A DNA stretch of 64,000 nt from Anabaena sp. WA102 (GTDB lineage: Bacteria; Cyanobacteriota; Cyanobacteriia; Cyanobacteriales; Nostocaceae). A program made the translations under genes and the position numbers. A model generated the notes under the pieces. The model was not told the origin of the DNA and ran no database searches. It worked only from the letters and a program-made list of their open reading frames with translations. The stretch spans positions 744,001-808,000 of the forward strand of contig NZ_CP011456.1 of assembly GCF_001277295.1 (NCBI RefSeq). The letters are read 5' to 3'. Of the stretch, positions 1-9,142 are shown piece after piece (position 1 is the first letter of the stretch; every line of letters begins with the position of its first letter).

Positions 1-1225
1 CATGGCGTTCTTTTTCTGTGGGTAAATTTAAAAAGAATATTTCATCAAATCGCCCTTTTCTTAATAACTCGGCTGGTAATATTTGCACGTTATTAGCAGT
101 AGCTACCATAAACACCGGACTGGTTTTTTCTTGCATCCAGGTAATGAGTGTACCAAATACCCGGCGCGATGTTCCAGAGTCACCATCTACACCACTATTA
201 ATATTACCAAATGCCTTATCTATTTCATCCATCCATAATACACAGGGTGATATTGCTTCTGCTAATTGTATCATTTGCCGAATGCGACTTTCACTTTCTC
301 CCACTATACCCCCAAATAATCTCCCCACGTCCAAACGTAACAATGGTAAACGCCATTCATGGGCGATAGTTTTGGCTGATAATGATTTACCTGTTCCTTG
401 GATTCCTACTAATAAAATGCCTTTGGGGTTGGGGATTCCATAACGTCGTGCTTCTTCGGTAAAAGCATCTTGACGCATTCGCACCCACTGTTTGAGATTT
501 TCTAAGCCACCGACGTTTTTTAATGATTCATTGGCGGTGTAAAATTCTAAGATTCCGGTTTGGCGAACTGCTTGTTTTTTCTCTTCTAAAACTCTATCAA
601 TATCTGTTTCGTTGACTTGTCCTTTTGCTGCTAAAGCGGCGGCTAAAACTCTTCTAATTCTGGCGCGACTTAATCCTTGACAGGCTTTGATTAATTGTTC
701 TTTTCCTAGTCCATTTAAGTTAAGTTTTTCGGGGACTATTAATTGCTGAATTAAATAATCAATTTCTTCGATGTTGGGTAAGGGAAAATCAATTACTGTA
801 ACTTCTTCTTGTAGTTCTGGGGGAATGGTTAATATATGACTGGTGAGGACGAGGGTTTGGCGTGTGCGTTTGAGTTGACGGGTGAGGTTTTTGATAGCAC
901 GAATTACGGGAGCATTTTTTTCTGTTTCGGAGTTTTTGAGGATAAAATGGATGTCTCGCAATACAAAAATTATGGTTGTATTTTCTGGGGTTTTGGTAAT
1001 TCTTGATAATGCACCCATGACAGAACCTTTATCAGTTCCGTTGTCATCCCAACCGGTGACGATATCCCATAATAATAGTTGTCGTGGTGTCTGGGATATT
1101 TGGGTGAGTTGTTGCAGGACTTGTTCTATTGGTTCTTCTTCGACTCCGACTATATATAGTAGGGGATAGCGGGCGCGAAGCATTAAGTCTATTTGTTGGA
1201 GTAGTTGTTGATGGGGGTTATTCAT
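1..1225 (-). CDS. Ycf46-like AAA+ ATPase, partial (C-terminus beyond window)
   Basis: Reading the minus strand from the ATG at 1223-1225 gives an open frame of about 408 codons that runs off the window edge. The N-terminal part begins MNNPHQQLLQQIDLMLRARY, and a central part contains the Walker A motif GIQGTGKS, a Walker B WMDEID and a following TSRRVFGTLITWMQEK segment. This arrangement, with a degenerate N-terminal ATPase-like domain followed by one good AAA+ module, matches the Ycf46 family encoded in cyanobacteria and red-algal plastids. Work on cyanobacterial homologues links Ycf46 to inorganic-carbon and photosynthesis control, but its substrate is unknown. About 90 residues are probably missing. 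No partner gene is visible on this side; a HEPN-like gene follows on the same strand 115 bp upstream of its start. Confidence 0.85.
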   Translation of the reverse strand, partial: MNNPHQQLLQQIDLMLRARYPLLYIVGVEEEPIEQVLQQLTQISQTPRQLLLWDIVTGWDDNGTDKGSVMGALSRITKTPENTTIIFVLRDIHFILKNSETEKNAPVIRAIKNLTRQLKRTRQTLVLTSHILTIPPELQEEVTVIDFPLPNIEEIDYLIQQLIVPEKLNLNGLGKEQLIKACQGLSRARIRRVLAAALAAKGQVNETDIDRVLEEKKQAVRQTGILEFYTANESLKNVGGLENLKQWVRMRQDAFTEEARRYGIPNPKGILLVGIQGTGKSLSAKTIAHEWRLPLLRLDVGRLFGGIVGESESRIRQMIQLAEAISPCVLWMDEIDKAFGNINSGVDGDSGTSRRVFGTLITWMQEKTSPVFMVATANNVQILPAELLRKGRFDEIFFLNLPTEKERH

Positions 1226-1340
1226 TATGTATGAATAGGGGGATTAGTTGTTAGTTTATTGGATTTTTAATTTGTAGGTAATAATTGTAATTTGTTAAGT
1301 AATTTATGACAGAAAATGCCACATAATTATTTTAACTGTA

Positions 1341-2375
1341 TTAATCAAAATCACAATTATCATCCTCTAATTGATCATAATATTCTGATATTTCCGAAGA
1401 ATATTCATGACCATACATAGCTTCCTCTAAAGGCATATAAAGTTTTCCGCTTATTAATTGAAAGATATTTAATACAGCGTCTATCATACCTACTGCTTGC
1501 TCTGAGGAGACGGGCGTAATATCATATCTAGACTTAGCATTGTTATGGAAAAAAGAATATTTTTTTATCTCTGATTCTATATTTTCAGGAAAAGGAATAA
1601 TTTGCCTGTAATCTTGAACTATTTTTAGTAAATTGTGTCCATATTTGTTACTTCTTAAAGTTGTCAGTAAGTCTTCAATTTCTTGACCCAGCATTAAATT
1701 TTCTGAAATAACACAAGCTTTTAATAGCTTTTCAATTGCTTGTGAAAGCGGAAAAATTACGAATTGATAATTATTGGTGCTGGTATTTTTTAAAGTAAGA
1801 ATAGCAAGATTCAAATCCTCAATAGCAAGAGAAAGAAAATTTATTGTTTCAGCAGCTAAGTAAAAATCATCATCCTGAAGACCGATAAAATCATTTTCAC
1901 TTTTTTCTCTTTCATCCCGCCAAATAATAACAGATTTTAGATTGTCTATGGCTTTCCATTGTATTTTTACTTTTTTAAGTTCATCACGTAAAAATTTAAT
2001 TTCTTGTTCTGTTAAATCTTGTATTATGACTTCTGGTAAATTTGTATTATCAGGGATACTGTAATATTCACCTGTTAATTTCCCCACATAAATATAATAA
2101 ATACCTCCTTGCAGAAAAAATGGTTTCTCTTGGATGAAATTCTTGACATTTATTTTAATCATATAATTTTTTCTATACCAACTATCAATGTTCATCAATA
2201 ATGATATAGTCTTTGTATCTAAATGAAAAGAATCAATATTAATATTAAGAGCATGGCATATTTCCCTCTGAACAATATAAACTCTGTCAAAAATAGATAT
2301 ATTTTCACTTGCCAATCTGCGATCTATATTAGCTACTAATTGAGCTATTTTAGCATCTATTTCATCTTGGTTCAT
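1341..2375 (-). CDS. HEPN-like domain protein of unknown function
   Basis: 344 codons with ATG at 2373-2375. I do not recognise the N-terminal 180 residues. They are Ile/Asn/Lys-rich and contain a short beta-rich stretch around residues 85-110. Residues about 190-315 look like a HEPN helical bundle: an SQAIEKLLKACV helix, a KYGHNLLKIVQD helix, then an ARYDITPVSSEQA-type turn (here SRYDI) and a closing helix. That pattern is typical of HEPN proteins paired with MNT nucleotidyltransferases and of stand-alone HEPN domains. The RNase Rx4-6H motif is not evident, so RNase activity should not be assumed. No nucleotidyltransferase gene is adjacent. The C-terminal tail is acidic (QLEDDNCDFD). The gene lies next to a long repeat-filled gap. 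Confidence 0.6.
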   Translation of the reverse strand: MNQDEIDAKIAQLVANIDRRLASENISIFDRVYIVQREICHALNINIDSFHLDTKTISLLMNIDSWYRKNYMIKINVKNFIQEKPFFLQGGIYYIYVGKLTGEYYSIPDNTNLPEVIIQDLTEQEIKFLRDELKKVKIQWKAIDNLKSVIIWRDEREKSENDFIGLQDDDFYLAAETINFLSLAIEDLNLAILTLKNTSTNNYQFVIFPLSQAIEKLLKACVISENLMLGQEIEDLLTTLRSNKYGHNLLKIVQDYRQIIPFPENIESEIKKYSFFHNNAKSRYDITPVSSEQAVGMIDAVLNIFQLISGKLYMPLEEAMYGHEYSSEISEYYDQLEDDNCDFD

Positions 2376-2734
2376 TTTAAATTCATCCTCAGATATTACT
2401 TAAAAACAGCCTTATTTAGACAATTATAATCTAGCCATATCCCAGAATATAAATCAGAAACCTTCGTTAGTTAAAGTGCCTGATGACTAGTTATAAATCT
2501 GTATAGTTTAGATAGTCTCATCTATCAACCATCAAATTACAATCCTGTCAATCCTTCAATCCTGGATATCCTGATTCAGACAAAATATTAAGTAAATAGT
2601 CATCAACCATCAAATAACCATCCTGTAAATCCTTTCATCCTGGGTATCCTGATATGGCTTACGCCACGCTACGCTATCAGACAAATACAAACTTGACGAA
2701 ATTGAAAATATAGCCTAATATGGAAATATAGGAT

Positions 2735-2875
2735 GCAGCAGACATGATTTAGGCATTGAAAGATAGTCTAAACATGACATCCCGTTACCTGTATGGTCGA
2801 GGAATTCCGGTAAAGACGTTCTGAATACCAAAAATTGATTTTTGGCGAAGACTCCTCAAGGAGTCTTTGTTATTT
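2735..2875 (+). ncRNA. Candidate small RNA with two 3' hairpins
   Basis: Inside the repeat-rich gap lies about 140 bp that is unlike the repeats around it. At its 3' end are two consecutive hairpins. One is at 2828-2845 (7-bp stem CCAAAAA/TTTTTGG, 4-nt loop). The other is at 2848-2867 (8-bp stem AAGACTCC/GGAGTCTT, 4-nt TCAA loop), followed by the T-rich TGTTATTT, which is the form of an intrinsic terminator on the plus strand. No open frame ends there, so an untranslated transcript is the simplest reading. The 5' boundary is a guess based on an AT-rich promoter-like stretch near 2715-2735. I cannot assign it to a known RNA family. Confidence 0.4.
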
Positions 2876-3571
2876 AAGGACTGGGTAATTTTTTATTATT
2901 TAATAAGTTTTTAGCTATCACAAAAAAGCGAACTTTTTTGATTTTACCTATACCATCATATTTAGGGTAGGCGCTTTCTACGTGCAACCTCAGCTTTTTA
3001 CTTTCCCGAAATACTGTAAAAACAACAAAATAATCAACTTCAATACCACTAGAATCTACAATTTTAACGGTTGCAAAGTTTCCATATCCAGCATGACATA
3101 CTAATGTTGTGTTTTCACAAGCGTGGCGTAAGCCATATCAGGATGTCCAGGATTTAAGGATGTACAGGATGTGATTGGATGATTATTTGTTGTGTGGTGA
3201 ATGTTGTGTTTGTCTGATAGCGAAGCGTGGCGTAAGCCATATCAGGATGTCCAGGATTTGAGGATGTACAGGATGTGATTGTTTAGTTATTGGTTGGTTG
3301 TTGATGATTAGTATGAATAAAGGTTAATTTTTATCAAATTAGTGTAATAATCAATACATCATTCATGTCTAGTAATTATCAAATAATCATCCTGTTAATC
3401 CTATAATCCTGGTTATCCTGATTCAGACAAAATATTAAATAAATGTATGAAGAAAGGTTCATTTTTATCAAATTATTGTAATAATCAATACATCATTCAC
3501 GTCTAGTAATTATCAAATAATCATCCTGTTAATCCTATAATCCTGGTTATCCTGATTCTGACAAAATATTA

Positions 3572-3678
3572 TAAGGAATGTGAATTAAATAAGGTGCAAA
3601 AGTAGGGTGTGTTAGCGACAGCGTAACGCACCATTCCAGGTTACATCAGAATTGCAGGTTATTAAATTTGCGTTCCTA
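3572..3678 (+). mobile_element. MITE family D copy
   Basis: A 107-bp element with imperfect ends (TAAGGAATGTGAATTAAAT at the left; TTTGCGTTCCTAA at the right, reading TTAGGAACGCAAA on the other strand), bounded by TA. The interior carries GTAGGGTGTGTTAGCGACAG. A near-identical full copy lies at 17574-17680, and a truncated inverted one ends at 12821. Confidence 0.7.
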
Positions 3679-4244
3679 AACTGAGTCATTAACCATCAAA
3701 TTACAATCCTGTAAATCCTCTAATCCTAATCAGTGTTATGGAGGGTATTAAAAATATATATTAAAAACGATACATTAATTAAGTATATTCGACAATTGCG
3801 TTAATCTCAATCTATGCTATACCATTCGAGGTTTATTTGAAGTGGAGGTAAAAACACAAAGAACGAAAATAAGCGTTAGACTGAATAAATCATCTTAATA
3901 TGGTTCTATATGACCTGTAATAGTGCCAGGTATGGCTTTAAAGAACTTGACTACGAAGGAATTTAAGCTAGGCTAATAAGGTCTAAATTTTATTAGGTAC
4001 AGTTCCGACAGAGCAATAAAGCCAAAATGTAAATTTTAGTAATTGAGCCTGCTATAACTACCTGATAAATTGAATAGCCTGATACTTATTCAAGAATCGT
4101 TATCTACTAACCTAGACAAGTTAACTAATTAACGAACCCATGAAACACTAAAAATTGTAAAACCCATTTTACAACACCGATTCATGAGAAAATCTAAAGA
4201 AAATATAAAATAAACTCAAATGACTGTGGTGTCTGGAGGGACAA

Positions 4245-4634
4245 GTGTTTTTAAGACTAGCAAACGAGCATAGACAATTTGTTCAAGATTTAGTAATGAA
4301 TTTGCAAGCTCTAGCAGTTGTACTAGAGAGGTATGGTTATCCGGCTTCTTGTTATACTTGCGGCGACCAAATGAACAGTGCATCTTTTATGGTAAGCTTA
4401 GGCGATAATCACTTAATTCGCTTTTTAGTATCCGATTATGGGATTACTTGGACAGAAATGCGTGATGATAGAGAGTTAATGAAGTTAGAGGGTGCAGAAG
4501 CAATTAATCAGTTAGAAGAATTAGCAACTCTTGTTAAAGAGGCGATGCAAACCTCTAGAGATATTGAGTATTCATCCCCGAAGAGTAAACGGATGTTACA
4601 GAATACAGCGGGAAGTGTGAAAACTCACCGATAA
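4245..4634 (+). CDS. DUF1815 family protein
   Basis: 129 codons. The start is GTG at 4245, chosen because a strong ribosome-binding site GGAGGG sits at 4235-4240. The protein (MFLRLANEHRQFVQ..., CYTCGDQMNSASFMVS, FLVSDYGITWTEMRDDREL) matches the cyanobacterium-restricted DUF1815 family along about the first 105 residues. The last 25 residues are variable. The family is small, soluble and of unknown function; two cysteines in the CYTCG motif could bind metal or form a disulfide. The preceding 500 bp (3740-4244) has no gene and is unusually long for a leader, so the gene may have a long 5' untranslated region. Confidence 0.85.
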   Translation: MFLRLANEHRQFVQDLVMNLQALAVVLERYGYPASCYTCGDQMNSASFMVSLGDNHLIRFLVSDYGITWTEMRDDRELMKLEGAEAINQLEELATLVKEAMQTSRDIEYSSPKSKRMLQNTAGSVKTHR

Positions 4635-4805
4635 TCTCCTGATAATATATTGGTATTTCAGGTTGCTAATAATCTCTCTGGAGAATTGCACATTGTAGGG
4701 GCAAGACCCTTTCGGACGCAAGCTAGATAAATTGCCCCTATACCCCATATACTAATACAACCGGGCTTCACACGGACTTGGTGAAAACCTGAGTTCGACA
4801 TAAGA

Positions 4806-4936
4806 TAAGTAGGTGAACACAATAAAACCAATCTGTGTAAAGAAAAGTAAAATCGCCCAAACCCTCTTCACTCTTGCTTCTTGCATGAGTGCCTCTTGCC
4901 TTGCCATAACGACGATTTTCAAGGCTAACCTACTTA
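4806..4936 (+). mobile_element. MITE family A, copy 1
   Basis: A 131-bp element bounded by TAAGTAGGTG and ACCTACTTA, with the internal landmark AACACAATAAAACCAA at the left and CCATAACGACGATTTTCAA at the right. A hypothetical 72-codon frame on the minus strand (4752-4970) is largely this element read through and is not a gene. Confidence 0.85.
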
Positions 4937-5053
4937 ATTTGTGGAAAACTGCCCCAAGTATGAGTCTCAAACCCTTATGATCTCGTTGAAAAAATCATAA
5001 CTCCGTTCGCGTAGCGTCTCCGAAGGAGAAACTCCGAACTCCTAACACCGAAC

Positions 5054-5893
5054 TCAGGTGGTGAAAATAGGACTGTCCGTTGATTTAGGAATTTTTGGTA
5101 TATTAATATTAACTTCTAAAAAATCATTATCTTTGAGAATCTGATAGAGATTCACATCCTTCTCTAATAAACAGGCATGACCGCTATATGGTAGGATAAA
5201 TGTTTGGGTATTTGGTAAAATACCTGCCAATCGAGTAATTTCACTTACAGAGGGTAATAAGCGATCGCTACCACTGCCAATGAGTAAAATTGGTTGTGTT
5301 AGCTGTTGTAGCTCTTTGCTATCAACCTGGAAATCTCGCAGTAAGGATAAGCGCCAATTTACAGTTTCTGATGGTAGGGAACGCATAGCTGTAAGTAGTG
5401 TATGGCGATCGCTTGGAGAAATCCGTTCTAATGATGCTAGAAACGGTAACAAACCCAACGCACCAACATTAAATAGAAATGATGGCACAAACTGAGTAGC
5501 CGGGGATATCCAATTAAACCAAGATTGCTGCTGCAAAGCCGAAGCAGGATTAATTAAGATAATACGCTTAAATAACTGCGGCGACTGGATAGCTACTTGT
5601 ATTGCTAAACAACCACCAAAAGATTCACCACATAGATATATTGTCCGTTGACAGCTTTTTTCTAACTCAGCGTGAACCAAGTCCAAAACATTCTTCGCTA
5701 AAACATCCCAAGTGGCCAGACAGTTTTTGGGTATGGACAAGCAACGAATATCTAAACCAGAGGCTAATTCTGGGATTTGAGATTGCAATAACTCACCAGT
5801 CCCATCCATACCTGGTAAATAGATAAATAAAGGAGAATCTGATTCTACTGGATTTGGCGTTAAAAAACAAGGTTTAGGATCAACTGCTGGCAT
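5054..5893 (-). CDS. Alpha/beta hydrolase, phytyl-ester-synthase/acyltransferase-like
   Basis: 279 codons, ATG at 5891-5893. It is an alpha/beta-hydrolase fold protein. The oxyanion-hole region reads YLPGMDGTGELL, the nucleophile elbow GESFGG, the acid SGSDRLLP, and the histidine GHACLLE. The LPGMDGTGELL opening is shared with the N-terminal esterase part of plant phytyl ester synthases and their cyanobacterial relatives, which handle fatty-acyl esters of phytol or diacylglycerol. That substrate is inferred from family resemblance. The C-terminal lysophospholipid-acyltransferase-like domain of the plant enzymes is absent. A family A element lies about 120 bp past its stop. Confidence 0.75.
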   Translation of the reverse strand: MPAVDPKPCFLTPNPVESDSPLFIYLPGMDGTGELLQSQIPELASGLDIRCLSIPKNCLATWDVLAKNVLDLVHAELEKSCQRTIYLCGESFGGCLAIQVAIQSPQLFKRIILINPASALQQQSWFNWISPATQFVPSFLFNVGALGLLPFLASLERISPSDRHTLLTAMRSLPSETVNWRLSLLRDFQVDSKELQQLTQPILLIGSGSDRLLPSVSEITRLAGILPNTQTFILPYSGHACLLEKDVNLYQILKDNDFLEVNINIPKIPKSTDSPIFTT

Positions 5894-6688
5894 TTTACTT
5901 ATTTTTATTCGTCTACTCTATCTTTAACTTTACCCTCTTCTGTATCCAGATAGGGATTGTGATGAAATTTTTATCTTTTCTCATCTGTCTAAAATCAACC
6001 TTTCCAGATAAAAAATCATCCACTCTGAAACCATAATTACAGAATTTATAGCAATTTGTATTCATGATATATAAGTATGTAAGTCAGCATTCAGTCGCTA
6101 GACATTAGCTAAATGCTGCGAGTAAATTTTTAATAGTTAGTTCAATGATTAATGGATTAAAAATTCCCAAACAAGGCTCGCTAAATTAGGAATTTCTAGA
6201 ACAACAACCTAGTACATTACTCAAAATTACAACTAACAGTTTAGTCAATTATTACTGGGAATAATATGCAAAATCATATCCACACAATTAGTTATATCGC
6301 TAGATTTTCAGTTAGTGTATTCTCTGTAACTACTAAGGACAGAAACAGGTTTTACCATGATTATTAGTAAATATAGGACTCCTATTTGATTTTTGAACAG
6401 AACTCGGTACATACTGAAATCCTTCTTCCCTGTTCCCTGTTCCCTGTTCCCTGTTCCCTAACTCAACGGAAAATTCAGGAATCAAACCGGATTCCTATAC
6501 TTTCTCTGATTTAGTTAAAAATCAGGTGGATTTATAGAAGTAATTAAACAATTCTTCAGTCCATAAACTTGTTATCCATCGCCAGGAGTTTGAAAAAAAA
6601 GTAGCAATGTTATATAATTACGTAGTTTTGTCTAAATCATCTAGATTATTAATAGAGAAAACTGATTAATAATTTGCTTTTATAGTCC
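5894..6688. other. Intergenic region upstream of metG
   Basis: 795 bp without a gene. It contains the 128-bp inverted-repeat element at 6372-6499, which itself carries about five copies of a 7-bp unit TTCCCTG. The rest is AT-rich. No clear promoter could be fixed. Confidence 0.7.
6372..6499. mobile_element. MITE family G (TATAGGA ends)
   Basis: Terminal inverted repeats of about 26 bp: the left end starts TATAGGACTCCTATTTGATT and the right end, read on the other strand, starts TATAGGAATCCGGTTTGATT. Both then share a TGAA. The interior is mainly the TTCCCTG tandem repeat at 6425-6459. It is bounded by TA. Confidence 0.65.
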
Positions 6689-8284
6689 ATGAATCTTGTG
6701 AATAAAACAGAAAAGACTTTTGCACTGACCACACCACTATACTATGTCAACGATGTTCCGCATATTGGCAGTGCTTATACAACTATAGCAGCGGATGTAG
6801 TAGCCAGATTTAATCGCTTACAGGGACATCAAGTGCTACTAATTACAGGTACAGATGAACACGGGCAAAAAATTCAGCGTTCAGCAGCAAATTTAGGAAA
6901 ACCACCACAAGATTTTTGTGATGAAATCGTTCCTAGTTTTCTTAACTTGTGGGATTTACTCGACATTCAATATGATCGCTTTAGTCGGACTACAGCACCC
7001 CGTCACCAAGCGATAGTGAAAGAGTTTTTTCAGCGAGTTTGGGAAACTGGTGACATCTACCAAGGACAACAGAAAGGTTGGTACTGCGTTTCCTGTGAAG
7101 AATTCAAGGAAGAACGGGATTTACTTGCAGACAAACACTGTCCCACCCATACTAACAAACAAGTAGAGTGGCGAGACGAGCAGAACTATTTTTTTCGCTT
7201 GTCTAAATATCAAACCCAGTTAGAGGAGTTTTACCAGTCCCACCCAGATTTTATCCAACCTGTCAGCAGACGGAATGAAGTTTTCAATTTTGTCGCTCAA
7301 GGTTTACAGGACTTTTCAATTTCCCGGGTAAATCTGGATTGGGGTTTTCCTGTACCTGTGAATTCTCAACATACATTATATGTGTGGTTTGATGCTTTGC
7401 TGGGTTATGTTACGGCATTGTTAGAACCAGATGCAGAACCAACTTTAGCTAATGCTTTACAAACATGGTGGCCGATTAACCTGCACCTGATTGGTAAAGA
7501 TATTTTACGCTTTCATGCTGTGTACTGGCCAGCAATGTTGATGTCAGCAGGTTTACCTTTACCAGACAGGGTATTTGGACATGGTTTTTTAACTAAAGAT
7601 GGTCAAAAAATGGGGAAGACTTTAGGTAATACCCTTGATCCTATTACTTTAGTGGAAAATTATGGTAGTGATGCCGTTCGTTATTACTTCCTTAAGGAAA
7701 TCGAATTTGGTAAAGATGGCGATTTTAATGAAATAAGGTTCATTAATGTTTTGAATGCAGATTTGGCGAATGATTTAGGTAATTTGTTAAATCGGACTTT
7801 AAACATGGTGAAGAAATACTGTGCTAGTCAAGTACCGTCCATCAGCCAATCAGCTATTCCCATTGACAATCCTTTGAAAACAATGGGTTTGCAGTTAGGA
7901 GAAAAGGTGAAACAAGCATACACAGCATTAGCTTTCAATGAAGCCTGTCACTATGTTTTATCTCTGGTACAAGCCAGTAATAAGTTTATTGATGATCAAG
8001 CTCCTTGGTCATTATATAAACAAGGTAAGCAGGGGGAAGTGGAAGTGGTGCTATATGCGGTGCTGGAATCTGTAAGACTAGCAGCTTATCTTCTCTCCCC
8101 AATTATTCCTAATATCAGCAGTGATATTTATCAGCAATTAGGCTGGGGAATAAATTTTAATGAACAAAAAGAAAGTGCAATTTTAGCTCCTTTTTGTACC
8201 CACTCAACATGGGGAATATTATCCGATAAACAAATATTGGGAACGCCAAAACCAGTTTTTAAACGGATAGAAACATCAAAATAA
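6689..8284 (+). CDS. metG: Methionyl-tRNA synthetase
   Basis: 531 codons, cytoplasmic; charges tRNA-Met with methionine. The class I signature HIGS is at residues 25-28 and the KMSKS loop appears as KMGKT in DGQKMGKTLGN. A zinc-binding insert is visible as CVSCEEF followed by CPTH. The length is that of the short bacterial type: no C-terminal tRNA-binding EMAP domain is present. The start ATG at 6689 has no strong ribosome-binding site. An alternative start a few codons in is not obvious, because residues 10 onward (TFALTTPLYYVND) are already the conserved Rossmann strand. Confidence 0.97.
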   Translation: MNLVNKTEKTFALTTPLYYVNDVPHIGSAYTTIAADVVARFNRLQGHQVLLITGTDEHGQKIQRSAANLGKPPQDFCDEIVPSFLNLWDLLDIQYDRFSRTTAPRHQAIVKEFFQRVWETGDIYQGQQKGWYCVSCEEFKEERDLLADKHCPTHTNKQVEWRDEQNYFFRLSKYQTQLEEFYQSHPDFIQPVSRRNEVFNFVAQGLQDFSISRVNLDWGFPVPVNSQHTLYVWFDALLGYVTALLEPDAEPTLANALQTWWPINLHLIGKDILRFHAVYWPAMLMSAGLPLPDRVFGHGFLTKDGQKMGKTLGNTLDPITLVENYGSDAVRYYFLKEIEFGKDGDFNEIRFINVLNADLANDLGNLLNRTLNMVKKYCASQVPSISQSAIPIDNPLKTMGLQLGEKVKQAYTALAFNEACHYVLSLVQASNKFIDDQAPWSLYKQGKQGEVEVVLYAVLESVRLAAYLLSPIIPNISSDIYQQLGWGINFNEQKESAILAPFCTHSTWGILSDKQILGTPKPVFKRIETSK

Positions 8285-8332
8285 AAGATTAATTTTGGGA
8301 ACTGCGAATTTCTTAAAAAACCAAAGAATTCG

Positions 8333-8418
8333 GGGAACAGGGAACAGGGAACAGGGAACAGGGAATAAAGAACAATATTGATCTTTACTCTTGCCTCTTG
8401 CCTCTTGCCTCTTGCCTT
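8333..8418. repeat. Short tandem repeats (GGGAACA and TTGCCTC units)
   Basis: Two runs of 7-bp units lie behind metG: GGGAACA, about 4.5 copies at 8333-8366, and TTGCCTC, about 4 copies at 8387-8418. The first is the complement of the TTCCCTG tract at 6425-6459. The second is the same unit found inside family A elements, so this tract may be a remnant of one. Confidence 0.7.
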
Positions 8419-8503
8419 CTGAACTCCTGAATTCTTATCATAAGCAACTCTAACAAGTAGATAGTTAGAAATTTCTATCATAACAGGGATAACAACACAA
8501 GGT

Positions 8504-9142
8504 ATGACAACAATGTTGAACAATTTTGAAAACGACTCAATATTTACCCCAGAACAGGTTTTGGAAAATCGGGGTCGGGTGGCTATCTTTATTGATGGCT
8601 CAAACTTATTTTATGCGGCACTACAACTAGGAATCGAAATTGATTACACTAAGTTATTGTGCCGATTGACTGGCGGATCAAGGCTATTACGGGCTTTTTT
8701 CTATACAGGAGTGGATCGGACAAATGAGAAACAACAAGGCTTTTTGTTGTGGATGCGTCGTAACGGTTATCGGGTGATTGCTAAGGATTTGGTGCAATTA
8801 CCAGATGGCTCTAAAAAAGCTAACTTAGATGTGGAAATAGCTGTTGATATGATGGCATTGTGCGATTCCTATGATACCGCAGTTTTAGTCAGCGGTGACG
8901 GCGATTTGGCTTATGCTGTCAATTCTGTCAGCTATCGTGGGGTGAGGGTAGAGGTGGTGAGTTTGCGTTCTATGACTAGTGATAGTTTAATTAATGTGAG
9001 CGATCGCTATATTGATTTAGAAGCCATCAAAGAAGATATCCAAAAAACTCCCCGCCAAAGTTATCCATATCGCCCATTGTCTAGTATGGGCTTTTTAGAC
9101 GATCCTAGAGATAGTAATAGACATCTAGAAGTTCCAGAATAA
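8504..9142 (+). CDS. NYN-domain protein, LabA/DUF88 family
   Basis: 212 codons, ATG at 8504. A NYN (PIN-like nuclease) domain occupies about residues 24-165. Acidic motifs expected in this fold are visible: FIDGSNLFYA at the N-terminus, the KANLDVEIAVDM segment, and VSGDGDLAYAV. A Mg-dependent RNase activity is plausible from the family but unproven. LabA of Synechococcus acts in output from the circadian clock (negative feedback on KaiC-dependent expression), but family members are many, so orthology is not claimed. The C-terminal 40 residues are Pro/Ser/Asp-rich. Its TAA overlaps the ATG of the next gene by one base, which indicates translational coupling. Confidence 0.85.
   Translation: MTTMLNNFENDSIFTPEQVLENRGRVAIFIDGSNLFYAALQLGIEIDYTKLLCRLTGGSRLLRAFFYTGVDRTNEKQQGFLLWMRRNGYRVIAKDLVQLPDGSKKANLDVEIAVDMMALCDSYDTAVLVSGDGDLAYAVNSVSYRGVRVEVVSLRSMTSDSLINVSDRYIDLEAIKEDIQKTPRQSYPYRPLSSMGFLDDPRDSNRHLEVPE

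Larger units (their letters stand above)
2527..3735. repeat. Cluster of interspersed repeats (TCCTGTAAATCC family)
   Basis: The gap between 2376 and 4244 holds at least seven copies, in both orientations, of a roughly 35-45 bp unit. Its core reads AATCCTGTAAATCC then ATCCTGGTTATCCTGAT. Copies lie near 2540, 2620, 3135 (inverted), 3240 (inverted), 3395, 3515 and 3700. Several are joined to a short palindrome-like segment GCTTACGCCACGCTACGC. Another inverted copy lies at about 18275-18310. Two stretches, about 3335-3430 and 3455-3560, are near-identical direct duplicates of each other. No open frame of gene quality is present. This is accumulated repeat DNA rather than a CRISPR array, because units are unevenly spaced and face both ways. 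Confidence 0.75.

Noticed and set aside
2527..3735. Possible CRISPR array
   Set aside because: Units occur in both orientations, differ in length and spacing, and no cas gene is present in the window.
4752..4970. 72-codon minus-strand frame
   Set aside because: It is mostly a family A element read through (VMARQ, RVWAIL and FFTQIGFIVFTYL recur wherever the element lies), so it is not a gene.
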